The position numbers and the translations under genes are program-made. From Tyto alba (lineage: Eukaryota; Chordata; Aves; Strigiformes; Tytonidae), in contig NW_024881277.1 in assembly GCF_018691265.1 (NCBI RefSeq), positions 11,137,503 to 11,201,502 on the forward strand: a stretch of 64,000 nucleotides of DNA, in the 5' to 3' direction. Below, one piece after another: positions 32,721 through 44,713 of this stretch. Numbering within the stretch: the first letter of the stretch is position 1; each line of letters begins with the position of its first letter. Below the pieces are notes generated by a model. The model had not been told where the DNA came from. It saw nothing but the letters and a program-made list of their open reading frames with translations, and made no database searches.

Positions 32721-35116
32721 AAAATCAGTAACAATTGCAGTTGGGTGATGTCCCTTAGTGTGTAAGCAGGAAAATAAGAGCTAGTGGAAAAAGAAGAGAT
32801 TGTTTCTTATTAACATTTAATACTGAAAGCTTTTCACTTTGACTACACTTCTGAAACCACTCAAATTCACCACATAGGAACTGAGGAATTCAGTGATACC
32901 CAGAGACTTGGCTATTGAGGACGTTTTAGCTGCTTCTGAGACCTCTGGTGCCCAGTTGCTGAACTGCAGATCCTGGAAAGGGATTGATCTGGCCTTTAGA
33001 GAAGTATGAGTCAGCAGGAACCCTCCAAGTTCCTGAGGGTGTCATTGATGGCCACCGAGGGCCATCACTGAAGAGCCCATGGAGGGAATGAGGAGACAAG
33101 GTTCCTGTCCCTGGGGGGTGATGAAGCAGGAAGGCAGAGGCACTGCTGCCAGGCTGAAAATAAAATGTTCAGGGAACTGAGAAAGCCCTTGATGTGTTTC
33201 CTCATGCAGGCTGTTCAAGCCCTGACCCACATAGCCTGGGAATGGGGATCCTTCCCCTCAGGGGATGCTGAGGGTTCTCCCTGGGGGCAGTGAGATGTAG
33301 GGGGGTGTGATGCCGAGTTCAGGACAGTGGGAGGACTCCTCCCAGGCTGTGAGGGTAGAGGAGGAGGCAGCAGAGCGCTGTGGCTGTAAGGGACTGGTGT
33401 GCTCTCAGGGACCTCAGTGGAAGAGACAGCAGCCATAGTCAGAAGGACAAGGCTTTCAGTTGTGTTGGGGGGTCCCAGCCCCATCGGAGGGGACATTCTC
33501 ACCACAGGCTATCCTACACTTGCCTATGCCTGGGCCTGTTTCTGTGCAGAACCACCACCTCTGCTTCCCCATCTCACTCTGATCCCATGGCATCCCAAGA
33601 TTTACTGGTAACACTCTGTCCTCACTCATTATTTGTTCAAACACAAAACTGTCATGTTCTCTTCTTTTTCAAATGGCTGTGAGTTCCCCATAACCTGTGG
33701 AACTTCTTCCAAAGGCCTGCTATTGCTCCTCAATGGTCAAAGTTATCCCCGAAACCAGCCTTACTTCAGTCATCTATATAGCTCCATGTCTCAGCACGGA
33801 ACTGCACACCTTCTTCTCCTTCAAATCAAAACTCCACCACTTCCACTTCACTACGATACACTCCCACACCTCCCCTTGCCGCAGACCTCTCATCTTACTG
33901 TTTGTTACACACACACTGCCACACCCCCCCCACTCTCTCCCTGCACTCCCATCTGTCTCACACACCCTTCCTCTTCCCCTGCAGCGGTGGAACCTCAGCC
34001 CAGGAGGTTTGTGCATCCTCCAGGCTCCTGGATGTTTCCTGAGGCCCATCCACGTGTGGGGAGTGAAGGAAGGAAAGAGAGGTGTCTCAGGCTCCCCATC
34101 AGCCCCGGGGCTGAGGGCCAGCCATGGCATGAGGAGATGGAGGCCAGTGTCTCCCTGTGTCCCTTGCTCCGGTCTCCCAGGCATTCTTATTGTCCCTTGC
34201 CAGCAAGCCCCTCTGTGCCAGCCCCTCTCCCAGGAAAAGACTCCTGGCCCAGGGGCTCCTTGGGCTTCTCCCATTGCCCAAGCAATAGAGAATCTTGATA
34301 CAATCTGGTGCATTCAGAAAGAGGTTTCTTCTGAGAAGAACAGATGAAAAGGTAAAGAAAACGCAAAAAACCATCCAGAAATTGAAGGACGAGGAATTTC
34401 CCAATTTAAGAAAATTGTCTTAATCAAAATAACATAAGATCTTAGGGTCCACAGACACAGACTCTGGTTACAAATTAAATAACTGCAGCTAGATATTGGC
34501 CAACCACAAGATTTAGAAAGAGAACAAAAGATTTTTGAAAATGAGCTAGAGAAAGATGGAACAGCATCTCGGTTTCTAGCAGAGGAACACATTTTCACTC
34601 ACATAATTGGCAATAAATGCAATGCCTTCACTGGAGTCTGGGCATTCAAGCGTCAGTCTTCTTCAAGTTCCACAGGTTCTTCCGGGAAGGCCCAGGTTCC
34701 TGTGGGCTGCCACCATGGATCCTGGTACCCTTGCCAGCACATTCTTGGGGATGACCCATAGTTAAAGTAACTAAGAATGTTCAGGTAGAATCTAATTAAG
34801 CTCATCCATGAGCTAAGGCAAACCCTCTGAGCAGAGTGAAGGACAGTGAGTGCTGGCCTAACAGGAAGAAGGATGTAGATCTCTGGTGTAGGAGCTGTCT
34901 TTCTCCTGCCATGACCAGTGCAGATTACACTGCAGTTAAAGCCCCAGTCCAGCACCAACAGAGTGAAGACTCACGGGCACAACTACAGACTGATTTCGTG
35001 GGACCTCTGCCAGTGACAGCTTGAAACACCAAATGCATCTTGGTAGTAGCACATCCTATTAGTAATTGGACAGAAGCCCCCCTTGCAAAACCGGCATGGT
35101 TGCCACCACTGCAAAT
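32721..35116. other. No gene recognised (2.4 kb)
   Basis: Several frames of 60-220 codons exist around 33.4-34.3 kb, some overlapping on both strands. None shows a known domain or splice pattern. The CACACA/CCTC-rich composition near 33900 probably keeps frames open. Treated as non-coding. Confidence 0.5.
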
Positions 35117-35450
35117 CTACTGTTTAACAGTGTCATTTCTTGATGGGGTGTGTTGCACAGCACAGACTCTGATCTCAGCACAGGCTTTGTCGCAGTCATT
35201 ATGCATCAGCTGACTCCTCATCCATCCCCAGACAGAGCTCCATGCATTCCTGATGCCCTCTTCCAAAAAGGACAAGTTCCCCTTCAGGTAAAGACCTATG
35301 GCATAATCAGTACCAGATGCCCAAGCACCCACAGTATCTCCAGGAGGTGGTTTGAGCCACCTTACTCCTCCAGGAGCTACTTACATAAATTCTGGTCTCT
35401 CTGTTGTCCAGTCCAGATTTAAGCTGTCAAAAATTCCAGACTCCCAGTCC
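35117..35450 (-). mobile_element. CR1 LINE endonuclease fragment, minus strand
   Basis: Matches the minus-strand CR1 endonuclease part at 17440-17700 (landmarks CAGACAGAGCTCCATGCATT and CCAGGAGGTGGTTTG on the plus strand). No other CR1 part is attached. Confidence 0.65.
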
Positions 35451-35559
35451 TCTTCTACTCACTGTTGCTCTGGTTTGGTGTTTGCTAGTGGTTACACCCA
35501 CTGACATACATACACACCAACGTGATATACACACACCTGTCTCACCAGTTGCTGGCCCT

Positions 35560-36065
35560 ATCAAAGAACATTTGGAAGAGCAAATGGCATCATCTACCCA
35601 GACTTGTGCAAGCCATTTGGCACTGTCCCACACGACATCCTTCTCTCTGAATTGGAGAGACATGGATTTGACTGATGAACCAATTGGTGGATAAGGAATT
35701 GTCTGGATAGTCGCACTCAAAGATTTGCGGTCAACACCTTGATGTCCAATTGGAGAAGTGTGATTAGTGGTGTTCCCCAGGAGTTAGTGTTAGGCCCGTT
35801 GCCGTTTAACATCGTTGGTGCCAACAAGGACAGTGGGATCAAGTGCACCCTCAGCAAGTTTGCCGATGATACCAAGATCTGTGGTGAAGTCAACACGCTC
35901 GATGGAAGGGATGTCATCCAGTGGGACCTGGACAGACTGGAGAGGTGGGCCCATGTAAACCTCCTGAAGTACAGCAAGACCAAGTGCAAGGTCTCACACA
36001 TGGGCTGGGACAACCTCATGCACAGATACAGGCTGGGTGATGAGTTGGTTGAGAGCAGCCCTGCA
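35560..36065 (+). mobile_element. CR1 LINE fragment (RT palm), plus strand
   Basis: A mostly open plus-strand stretch reads [18 protein letters not shown], then KCTLSKFADDTKICGEVNT (the FADD catalytic box intact), DVIQWDLDRLERWA and LKYSKTKCKVSHMG. It is truncated at both ends. The 3' side runs directly into ERV-derived sequence at about 36085. Confidence 0.88.
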
Positions 36066-37101
36066 GAGAAGGCAGCCAACCACAATGGGGGAGTGTCCAG
36101 AACTTGTTCCTCCTGCTCCATCGTGGTTCCTCTCTCACAGGAGACAGTCCTCCACAAACTTTCTCCAACATGAATTCCTCCCACGGGCCACAGCGTTCCC
36201 CACACTGCTCCGTCATGGGTCACTAACCTCCTCTGACTGGATTCCCTCCCACGGCTGCATCCCTTCCCAAGCTGCTCCGGCGTGGGACTCCAACGCATAC
36301 TGCAATCCTCCCAGCACTGAATTACAGCAGCAGGGATGCCTTTTCTCATGAGACCCCGGCCTTCTTCAGGCACAGAGCCTTGATCATTTGAGCAGGAACA
36401 ACAGGCCACAAATCAATGTCTGCTCCACTGTGTATCTTCATGGGTGGCAGGGGGCGGCCGCCCTGTCGTCTCACCACAGGATACAGGGTGCTCCCTGCTC
36501 CGGCACACCTCCCCCCTCCTTTCTTCCTCCATTCCTCCACTGACCTTGGTGTTCACGCAGCTGCAGCAACTCCTCCTCACCAGTCCGACTGCCCATCACC
36601 ACGTCCCTTCTTAAATACATTATCGCAGAGGCGCAGCTGATTGGCTCAGTTTTTCAAACAGAAGTGCAGCTGACTTGGAGCTGGGGGAGCTTTGAGAAAC
36701 TTCTCACAGGGCGCCACCCCGATAGCCCCCTCCCCTGCCACCAAAAATCTCCACCACTCACTCAACCCAGGACATTCCACCCCTCGCCTCTGCAAATCAT
36801 GTATTTAAGAATTAAGAGATCCAACATTCAGTACAGAAAATAGCAAACACATCAACATCAGAACAAAGAGTAGGCAAAACCAGAATGAAAAGTACTTCCC
36901 CACACCCAAATAAAACATAACTGACAAAATACTGAGACACAATACAGAACATCCACCCATAGTCCCTTCACCACACCTGAAAAAAACTTCCCCACAATTA
37001 CAACTACAGACATTACAAAGATCATTCCACTAACGGAGTTCAGTCTGTATTTTGCTCGCTACCTCTCCTAATTAATATCCTTATCACATCGCAACCCTCT
37101 G

Positions 37102-37119
37102 CCCCACGTTGGGCACCAA
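37102..37119 (-). other. Primer-binding site of the minus-strand ERV
   Basis: Just downstream of the LTR on the minus strand lies TGGTGCCCAACGTGGGGC, one mismatch from the complement of the tRNA-Lys1,2 3' end. This fixes the LTR as the 5' one. Confidence 0.75.
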
Positions 37120-37123
37120 AAAC

Positions 37124-37608
37124 TGTCGTGGTTTGAGCCTACTCAGCAGCTAAATGCCACACAGCCACTCACCCACCCTCCCCCCACTTGGGAATGGGGA
37201 GGGAATCGGAGGGGCAAAGGGAGACTCGTGGGTTGAGATAAAAACAGTTTAATAACAGTAACAGAATAATACACTGATAGCAATATCAGTAAGTAATGGA
37301 CAATACAGCTGCTCACCACCCAACACCCACCTGCTCCCGGCCAGCAAGCCCAAACACAAAGACACCACAGCAACACTCCCAGAGGTGGCAGCTTCTCCCA
37401 CCCCTCTCCTGCCTTTATATGGTGAGCACAATGTCACATGACATGGAATATCAGCCAATCCTGGCCCAGCCCTCCAGCTGTGCTCCCCCCACCCCCGCAC
37501 ACAGGTGAGGGCACTAGGACCTGGGGAGCCCCTGGGGTCTCAGTGTGCTGCAGCACTCCTCCAGCTACTAAAACAAACAGGAACTCTATTCCAGCCCGAA
37601 CCAGGACA
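37124..37608 (-). repeat. LTR of the minus-strand ERV (485 bp)
   Basis: Read on the minus strand it opens TGTCCTGGTTCGGGCTGG and closes with CAAACCACGACA, giving TG...CA ends. Confidence 0.85.
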
Positions 37609-37739
37609 GAAAGTCACTGAGACAGCTGATCCATTACACTGAGGGATCAGCAGATCTGCCAGAGACCTCTTAAAGTGCCTTCACCCACTACTCTAGATAC
37701 TAACAGTACCAAGATCACCTTTGCCTGAGGGTTAAACTT

Positions 37740-38439
37740 TTGGCTGAGTTGCTGCTTAAGACATGCAAACACAGAGCTGTCCCTGGGCAGTGTCCTGCTG
37801 CCAGGAGGGGTCTGCAGGGCAGAGCTGAGCACACAGCGGGTGGGATGGGGGCTGGCAGCACTGACAGGGAGGTGACATTTGGACAGAGAAATGGCTCCAG
37901 GCAGGGAGATCTCCAGGGAGCAGAGACCAGACCACCCCTCTGTATCCCATTCTGTTCAGCTGTACAGGGACAGAGAGAACATTTTGGAGAAATGGAATTT
38001 GAAAATGGGCTCTCCCATGCTTACAGAAGTCAAATTTCTTCTTCAAGTATGTTGTTAATTACATCATCCTCCAGTGGAGAGAGCTGTAAGCAGAGGGCAC
38101 CTGTGTGGTAACCAGCAGGTCACTCAGGGCAGATCAGCTCTTCCGACTCTGCACTAGGGCACAGGGAGCCCTTTTCTCCCTCAGCTCTCCCCCATGTTCA
38201 GGGTGAGAGCCATGTGAAAGATGAGGATTTCTGCCACTTCAGAGAAGGTACCCTCACTCAGCAACAACTCAAATTTGAGATCACTACTAAAAAAGGAATG
38301 ATGTTATTCTAAAGAAAGAGAAGTAATTCTGAGGGGATTTTCTGTGAAAAAAAAAAAAAAAAAACAAAAACAAACAAAAAAAAACAAAAAAAACCCCATA
38401 GCTTAGGCTCAAAGAAGTCTGCTCTAACTTGTCAGTATC
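37740..38439. other. Third copy of the OR upstream region, cut by the provirus
   Basis: 37785-37905 matches 20565-20690 and 4290-4420, and 38215-38435 matches about 20800-20975 up to CTAACTTGTC. In unit B the OR start codon follows some 50 bp later. Here the provirus begins at 38440 and no OR coding sequence reappears at its other end. An A-rich tract lies at 38348-38395. Confidence 0.7.
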
Positions 38440-38981
38440 TGTTGGAGAACGGCTCAGAGACAAGGGTCATGAGCCCACCGAGCAATTGTATGATCAGAGC
38501 CTGTTCTAGGGGCTGATGCTGCCTCGCTGATGCTGGGCCTCACTAGGGTTTGCCTGCAGCTGCTCGCAGATGCTGATACATGAGGAATGTCAAGGACACT
38601 TCGGCCTTGTGTACCGTGGCGTGTCGAAAACAGGTTAAGAGGAATTAGAAATAGTGGTCTGAGAAACCTAGTGTTATGGTAACGGTGGCCTGAGAAACTT
38701 TGTGTTATGGTACCGTTGTGTATCGAAAACAAGTCAAGAGGAATTAGGAATAGTGGCATGAGAAAATTAGTGTTATGAGCAGCTTGTGCTGTTAGCTAAC
38801 TGCAAGTAGGTGGACCGTGCGGATACGACCTTTAGAGCTTAAGCCAATCAGCTAGTGACTAGTAGGCATAATAATTATCATTGTCTGTATAAATATATGT
38901 ACCCTGGTCCAATAAAGATATATGATGCTCTATCACCCACATTGAGTCCGTCTCGGCATGTCGTTCCTCCGCAGCTCCACA
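38440..38981 (+). repeat. 5' LTR of the provirus (542 bp)
   Basis: TGTTGG...CCACA ends. A TATA-like TATAAATATATG lies near 38889 and an AATAAA polyadenylation signal at about 38912, in the usual order. The first half contains an imperfect internal repeat: the GAGGAATTAGAAATAGTGG segment recurs about 135 bp later. Confidence 0.95.
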
Positions 38982-38984
38982 AGA

Positions 38985-39002
38985 TGGCACCCGAACAGGG
39001 AC
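38985..39002 (+). other. Proviral primer-binding site (tRNA-Lys3-like)
   Basis: TGGCACCCGAACAGGGAC sits three bases after the 5' LTR. It differs at one base from the complement of the tRNA-Lys(UUU) 3' end used by several betaretroviruses and lentiviruses. Confidence 0.9.
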
Positions 39003-39053
39003 CTGCACAGAAGAATAACACGGATGGAGCAGCGGACACGGAGAAGCACCGGG

Positions 39054-39410
39054 TACAGCAGCGCCCGGGGACCGAGACTGGACGCGTAGAAGCGCCACAT
39101 ACAGCAGCACCTGGGGAATTGAGAGCGGATGTGGAGAAGCGCCGGCTCCAGCAGCGCCCGGGTGATCGAGAGCGGACGCGGAGAGGTGCCGGCTACAGCA
39201 GCACCCGGTGACCGAGACCGGAAGCGGAGAAGTGCCGGATACAGCAGCGTATGGGGGACCGAGTCCAGAAGCAGAGAGGCACCAGATACAGCAGCGTCCG
39301 GGGGGTCAAGACCGGAAGCGGAGAAGTGCAGGATACAGCAGTGCCCGGGGGATCAGAAACGGACACGGAGAAACACCAGATACAGCAGCGCCCGGGGGAT
39401 CAAGAACGAT
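39054..39410 (+). repeat. Proviral leader minisatellite, eight 46-47 bp units
   Basis: Eight head-to-tail imperfect copies, each starting near TACAGCAGCGCCCGGGG and continuing CCGAGA(C)CGGA-GCGGAGAAG-GCC. A partial ninth precedes them. The unit length is not a multiple of three, so all frames are visited; the open frames across it are probably incidental. It lies between the PBS and gag. Confidence 0.9.
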
Positions 39411-39504
39411 CGAACATTGGATCTCCGATGTGTCATTCCGAGGACCTGAACCAAGATAGAGGGTCGCTCTCTGCAAGGGCTACTGGCAAGAGCTGCAACT
39501 GGTG

Positions 39505-39675
39505 CCTTAATCACGGAGCATCAGCAACATGTCAAAGTAAGGGAACATTACTGTGCCTTAGACAGGGAGCACAGGGCCGACGGTGCCTTAATCAGGGGTG
39601 GGTCGGCGGTAACGGTACTGTGCCTTTAGCCAGGCAGTGCAGGACCGGAGGTGCCTTAATCAGGGAGCACCAGTT
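39505..39675 (+). repeat. Second leader repeat (GTGCCTTAATCAGGG type)
   Basis: The motif GTGCCTTA(A)TCAGGGAGCA recurs about five times at 35-60 bp spacing up to the gag start. A good splice-donor match (AAA/GTAAGG) lies at 39537 and could serve the env transcript. Confidence 0.65.
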
Positions 39676-39682
39676 CGACGAT

Positions 39683-41429
39683 ATGGAACAGGAGGTAGCC
39701 CTGGATTTATTACAGTGCTTTTTAAAAAAACGGGGAGTAGATTGTGTAAAATCACTTGTGGGATTAGTAGCGTTATGACAGGTCAAAGGATGTTTTCAAA
39801 ATCCTAATTCTCTTTTTGATGTCGAGGATTGGAGACGATTAGGTGATGTTTTATGGGATATGGTAATTGACAAGGATAAAGCTGCAAGGAAAATGATGAA
39901 ACCGTGGCGGAAGGTGGTGAATAATATTAAGCGATATCAGCTTGAAAAGAACCTTGCAGCTGTGGCAACTACAAAGTTGGGGGGAAAAGTTCCACTGTTA
40001 CCCCAGAAAGTGATGCATCCGGATCTGTGCTTTTTGACAGTGATCATATTCCTGTACCATCAACAGGAGTGCCAGTTTCAGTTAACATAAATAGGGGGAG
40101 TCTGGAGGCCAGCCCCCCCCCCCCAGTGCCCTTACAGTCATGCTCCCCCACCCCCCACAACCTTGGAGGCGGGGGGGGAGAGGGAAGATGGCCTCCCAAT
40201 GCGGTCAGATACAACGAAAGCACAGGGGTGGGTACGTCATGTTGACTGGCGGGAGATCATGCGCCAGGCGGCAGAGGATAAGCAATATGACATTGTTGGT
40301 ACCCTCTCTGAGAATCTGGCATTTCCAGTTTGATTCAAATGGGCTGAAGATGGAGCCATTTATGGCAGCCATAGTCCATTGAATTGGAAAATGCTCTCGC
40401 AGTTGCGTAGTACTGTTAATGAGTCTGGGTTACATGGTGAACCCACGAAGCAGTTATTAAATTACATATGGGGGGGAACACTTTTGTGTCAGGAAGATAT
40501 TAAGGTTGTTATGAAAATGATTATGACCCAATCTCAGTTATTGAAATGGCAGGCCCACTGGCAACGACTCTGTGAAATAGCAGCTCAACAGCCCAGACAG
40601 CAGCATGACCCACTGTTTGGGGTAACTGTGGAACAGCTTATAGGAGTGGGGCAATGTATTACCATAGACGCTCAAATGCAGCAAGGTCCAGATGTCTGCC
40701 TGGAGGCCATGCGGACTAGCAAGGCTAGCCATAGCTGCAGTTAAAACAGCCCCCGCTTCTCCATCTTATATGGCAATAAAACAGGGACGGGACGAAACCT
40801 TTGCACAGTTCATTGATCGGGTAACCGCAGCTATAGAACAGGCAGAGGTTCAAGACTGGATGAAACTTGTGCTCCTCAGGCAATGTGTTTTAGAAAATAC
40901 TAACCCAGCAACAAAGTCTATTATACTAACATTTCCTGAGGATGTTAGGATAGAGCAGATGTTGGAATGTATGAGCAGGGTGCCTGTAGGCCCCCAGGCT
41001 ATGTTGGTAGAAGCAGTTCGGGAGTTAGGGAGGGACCTGATTCAGGCCCAGCACCAAGCCTTTGCAGCCCTAGCCCCATTACGTCCATCTGAGAAGCAAC
41101 AGCGACCACCGACGCGGCGCCGTCCCAAGTGTTTTCGATGTGGGAAAGAAGGACACATTCGACGAGAATGCCCTGTTCGACGAGTCTGGTGCGGGAAGTG
41201 CAACGTGAATAGCCATAACACCAGTGCATGTGGCCGATCAGGAAACACCCAAATGAGTGTGATGGGCTGCCGCGCAACGACAACAGTGGCAGCCCCTGCA
41301 CAGCTAGACAACAGCCTGATACTGCCTCAGCAACAAGTTCCAGCATCTGCCAACAAGAATCCGTTCCTGCGAGTGCTCTCCAGCCAGCCACAAGAGGGAG
41401 CCTCGGCTTGGACCTGGCGACAGCAATAG
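39683..41429 (+). pseudogene. gag: Proviral gag (broken)
   Basis: Gag polyprotein of the provirus, the structural protein of the virion. The start ATG at 39683-39685 opens a matrix-like domain with an in-frame TGA at 39776-39778, after which the same frame continues to 40090. The capsid part is in other frames (about 40379-40744, then from 40740). It shows the major homology region (KQGRDETFAQFIDRV) near 40780 and ends with two CX2CX4HX4C zinc knuckles: CFRCGKEGHIRREC at about 41131 and CGKCNVNSHNTSAC at about 41191. There are at least one stop and two frame changes, so it is non-functional. Confidence 0.9.
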
Positions 41430-42134
41430 GTGTTACACTGATCGATCAACAACCGCAAAGGATTGCAACTAAGGTTAAGGGCCCAGTGGTAATTAATGGA
41501 CAGCCACAAGGTGCTTTACTAATTGGGCGATCATCAAGCAGCATTAAAGGACTTTATTTTACCAGGAATTATTGATGCTGACTTTACCGGGACTATATGC
41601 ATAATGGTACAGACTTTATTTCCCCCAATTCATTTTCCAGCAAACAGCAAAACTGCTCAATTAGTGCCTCTGCCCCAACTGACCAAAGAGATGGAGGCGT
41701 CCCCCACGGTTACCAGGGGAACCGCTGGCTTTGGATCAACAGGAGATTTGGCTCTGCTAACTATGGCAATGAATAGCTGTCCGGTGACCGACGTTACCTT
41801 CTGCTCGAATGGGACACAGATTTGCCTTACTGTATTATTGGATACTGGAGCCGACCTCACCATTGTGGACAATAACCATTGGCCACCCAACTGGCCTTTG
41901 GTACCTATGGCTCGTGGGGTTGAAGGAGTTGGGGGACACTCATCAGTGATGTGCAGCAGAGAGCACATTCGAGTGATCATAGATGGGAGAGTCGCGAATA
42001 CGTATGTAACAGTTATGCCTCTGCCTCAAGGAGTTTATGGCCTAATTGGCCGTGATGTGCTGGACCAGATTGGTGTCATCCTGACTACCAGTGATCCTTT
42101 TCAGCTACGGTCACTGCTTCTAAAGCTTTCCTGA
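41395..42134 (+). pseudogene. pro: Proviral dUTPase-protease (pro, broken)
   Basis: A fused dUTPase and aspartic protease, as in betaretroviruses. The dUTPase start (SLGLDLATA) is in the -1 frame relative to gag. A frame break near 41550 separates it from motif 3 (PGIIDADFTG) and the C-terminal glycine-rich motif (RGTAGFGSTG). The protease follows with the catalytic LLDTGAD at about 41838 and the conserved GLIGRDVLDQIGV helix at about 42030. The frame then runs to a stop at 42132-42134. The presence of dUTPase places this provirus on the beta/ERVK side. Confidence 0.9.
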
Positions 42135-44674
42135 TCCCGTTGAAGTGGTTATCAGACACCCCGGGTTGGATCAAGCAGTAGCCGTTGAAAAAGGAAAGCC
42201 TTGCAGCAGCGCATCAACTAATTGAGGAACAGCTGTCTCAGGGACATTTACGATTGTCCACTAGCCCGTGGAATACACCCATATTTGTTGTCCGGAAAAA
42301 GTCAGGGAAATTTCGCCTCCTCCATGATCTGCGTGCGGTAAATGCGCAGATGCAGCCCATGGGAGCCCTCCAGCCCGGGCTGCCCAATCCATCTATGCTG
42401 CCTGAACACTGGCATCTACTCATTGTTGATCTGAAAGTCTGCTTCTTTACCATCCAGCTGCATCCAGAGGATACATAGCGCTTTGCCTTCACCCTCCCAT
42501 CGATTAATCGTGAAGCACCGGCTCAGCGATTCAAGTGGACAGTATTGCCACAAGGAATGAAGAACAGTCCAACACTCTGTCAACTGTTTGTAAGCAATGC
42601 CTTACTACCTGTCATAATTGTCTGGCCTACTGAAATTATATATCATTATATGGATGACATTCTGATTGCTCAAGAATGCCCTTTCTCTCACCAGCAACGT
42701 TCCTTTTTGACTCACGCTCTTCAAAAGGAAGGCCTTGTTATTGCTCCTGAAAAGGTTCAGTCTTCGGCACTGTGGAAATACCTGGGGTGGCTGATAACAA
42801 ACTCACAAATACAACCACAGAAATTACAGATACAGCTTGATGTCCGTACCTTACATGACGCACAGAAGTTGCTTGGAGACCTACAATGGCTTCGCCCTGT
42901 GGTAGGAATTGCCAATGATGAATTGGATGTCCTCTGACCCTTACTCCAGGGGGTTGATCCCGCTCGCCCGGTGCACTTATCAGAGGAACAACGATCAACC
43001 CTGTCCCGAATTGCAGACTACGTTACCCAGCGATGGGTTGACCGCTGAGATCCTTGACTACTGGTAGACCTCACCATTTTAAATGGCCCATCCCAGCTCA
43101 TCGGTGCACTAACTCAACACCAAAAGAAAAGGGGGAGAAGGTCAAGGTACTGGAATGGGTATACACAAGGCTACGGCCTCAGAAACCCATTCAACAAAAA
43201 CTGGAGAACCTAGCAGAATTAATTAGAAAGGGCCGAACTCGTATCCTGCAGATTATGGGATCTGAACCGGGCAGCATACATCTACCCATCAAGAGGGAGA
43301 TGCTTGAATGGTACATCAGACAATCGGAAGAGTTGCAAGCCAGCCTGCTAACTGCAGCTCAGGATATAGCAGTGACTCCAATCAAATCGCCAGTACTGCA
43401 ATGGGTGAGCCAACATGACTGGATCATGCCTTCCAAACGCAGTGAGACGCCTCTATCAAACACCATTACTGCTTTCACTTAAGCTGGAAAGAAATCTAGG
43501 CGTGCCGCAGTCACCTGGTTGGAAGATAAAGTATGGCACCACCATGTTTTGTCAGCTATTCCAGGGGACTCATTGCAAACGCTTGAACTGTCAGCAGTGG
43601 TTTGGGTCATCCTTTGATAGCATGATCAACGTCTCAATGTAGTAACTGATTCCTTATATGTTGCAGGAGTCCTACACTGTATAGAAGATGCACGACTCAG
43701 GGACTCAAAAAATCCCAGATTAAATGAACTATTTTGCCAACTTCAATCTGCTCTGCAACAGCGCCAGAATCCGTATGCAGTCATTCATATAAGAAGTCAT
43801 ATGTGGTCCCAAGGACTAGGGGAAAGGAATCAAAGAGCAGACCGACTCATCACCCTAACAGTGCCACTCAGCGACTTTGTCAATGCCCACGAGGCTCATG
43901 CTACTTTCCATCAGAATGCAAAAGGCCTGAAAAAACAGTTTAATATAACCACTGAAGAAGCAAAGGGATTGTAAGAGCCTGCCCAGAGTGCAGCCATCAT
44001 GGTCCTGGCCTGGGAGTCGGGGTTAACCCCCAAGGGTTGGGCCCCTGCAACCTCTGGCAGGTGGATGTGACGCATGTACCAGAGTTTGGTTGGTTAAGAT
44101 ATCTGCACGTCACAACTGACACATACAGCCCGTTTGTATGGGCCACGCCCCAGACAGGCAAAAAGGTATTGCACATAGTACGCCATTTGACGAGCTGCTT
44201 TGCTGTCATGGGGGTTCCACAGAAGATAAAAATGGACAATGGTCCGGATTATATTACTGAAAAAATGAGAAAGTTCTGTCAGAGCTGGAGGGTTGTACAC
44301 ATGACAGGTATTCCCCATTCTCCAACTGGGCAGGCTATAATTGAAAGATCACATCAGTAATTAAAATATATTTACAAAAATTCCATGACATCAAAGATAT
44401 CCAAGGGAGAGTAGCTAAGGCACTGTTTATGATGAATTACCTTTGCATTTTTGGAGATTCAGATGTAGCGCCGGTTAAGAAACATTCTGACACCTCCGGG
44501 AACAACAAACCACAGGGCATGAAAGTCTATTATAGAGACCTATCCACAGGGAAGTGGGAGGGGCCTGCTGAGGTCCAGTTCCTTGGTAAGGGCTATATGT
44601 GTGTTCTTACTCCCTCAGGCTCCCAGTGGATTCCTGCCAGGTGGACTAAGGCCGCTTTGGACGTCGGACACTGA
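42135..44674 (+). pseudogene. pol: Proviral pol: reverse transcriptase, RNase H, integrase (broken)
   Basis: Reverse transcriptase spans about 42140-43030 with stops at 42179-42181 (TAG) and 42476-42478 (TAG). It keeps LPQGMKNSPTLCQ and the catalytic YMDD at about 42649. The connection lies at about 43140-43370. RNase H lies at about 43485-43800, with LELSAVV and VVTDSLY carrying expected catalytic acids. The integrase zinc region (HATFH ... CPEC) is split by a frame change near 43970. The core has WQVDVTH at about 44055, DNGPDY at about 44235 and IIERSH at about 44340, so the DDE triad is visible. A C-terminal SH3-like segment ends at 44674. At least five stops and three frame changes make it inactive. 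Confidence 0.92.
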
Positions 44675-44713
44675 AGTTCCAGACTGATAAATCTCCTTGG
44701 GATAACTGAAGCA

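Larger units (their letters stand above)
36085..37608 (-). mobile_element. ERV 5' end: LTR, PBS and leader, minus strand
   Basis: On the minus strand an LTR (37608 down to 37124) is followed by a primer-binding site and about 1 kb of leader-like sequence. There is no recognisable gag, and the other end of the element is missing. The leftward boundary falls on a CR1 fragment. The LTR belongs to the abundant avian type also seen at 48607-49350, 11115 and 28838. Confidence 0.75.

Noticed and set aside
33633..34347. Overlapping plus and minus frames of 180-220 codons
   Set aside because: No domain, no splice structure, low-complexity CA/CT-rich composition. More likely chance open frames.
39208..39459. 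Open frames through the proviral leader repeat as a leader protein
   Set aside because: Unit length of 46-47 bp changes frame at each copy and several frames stay open together, so coding is not supported.
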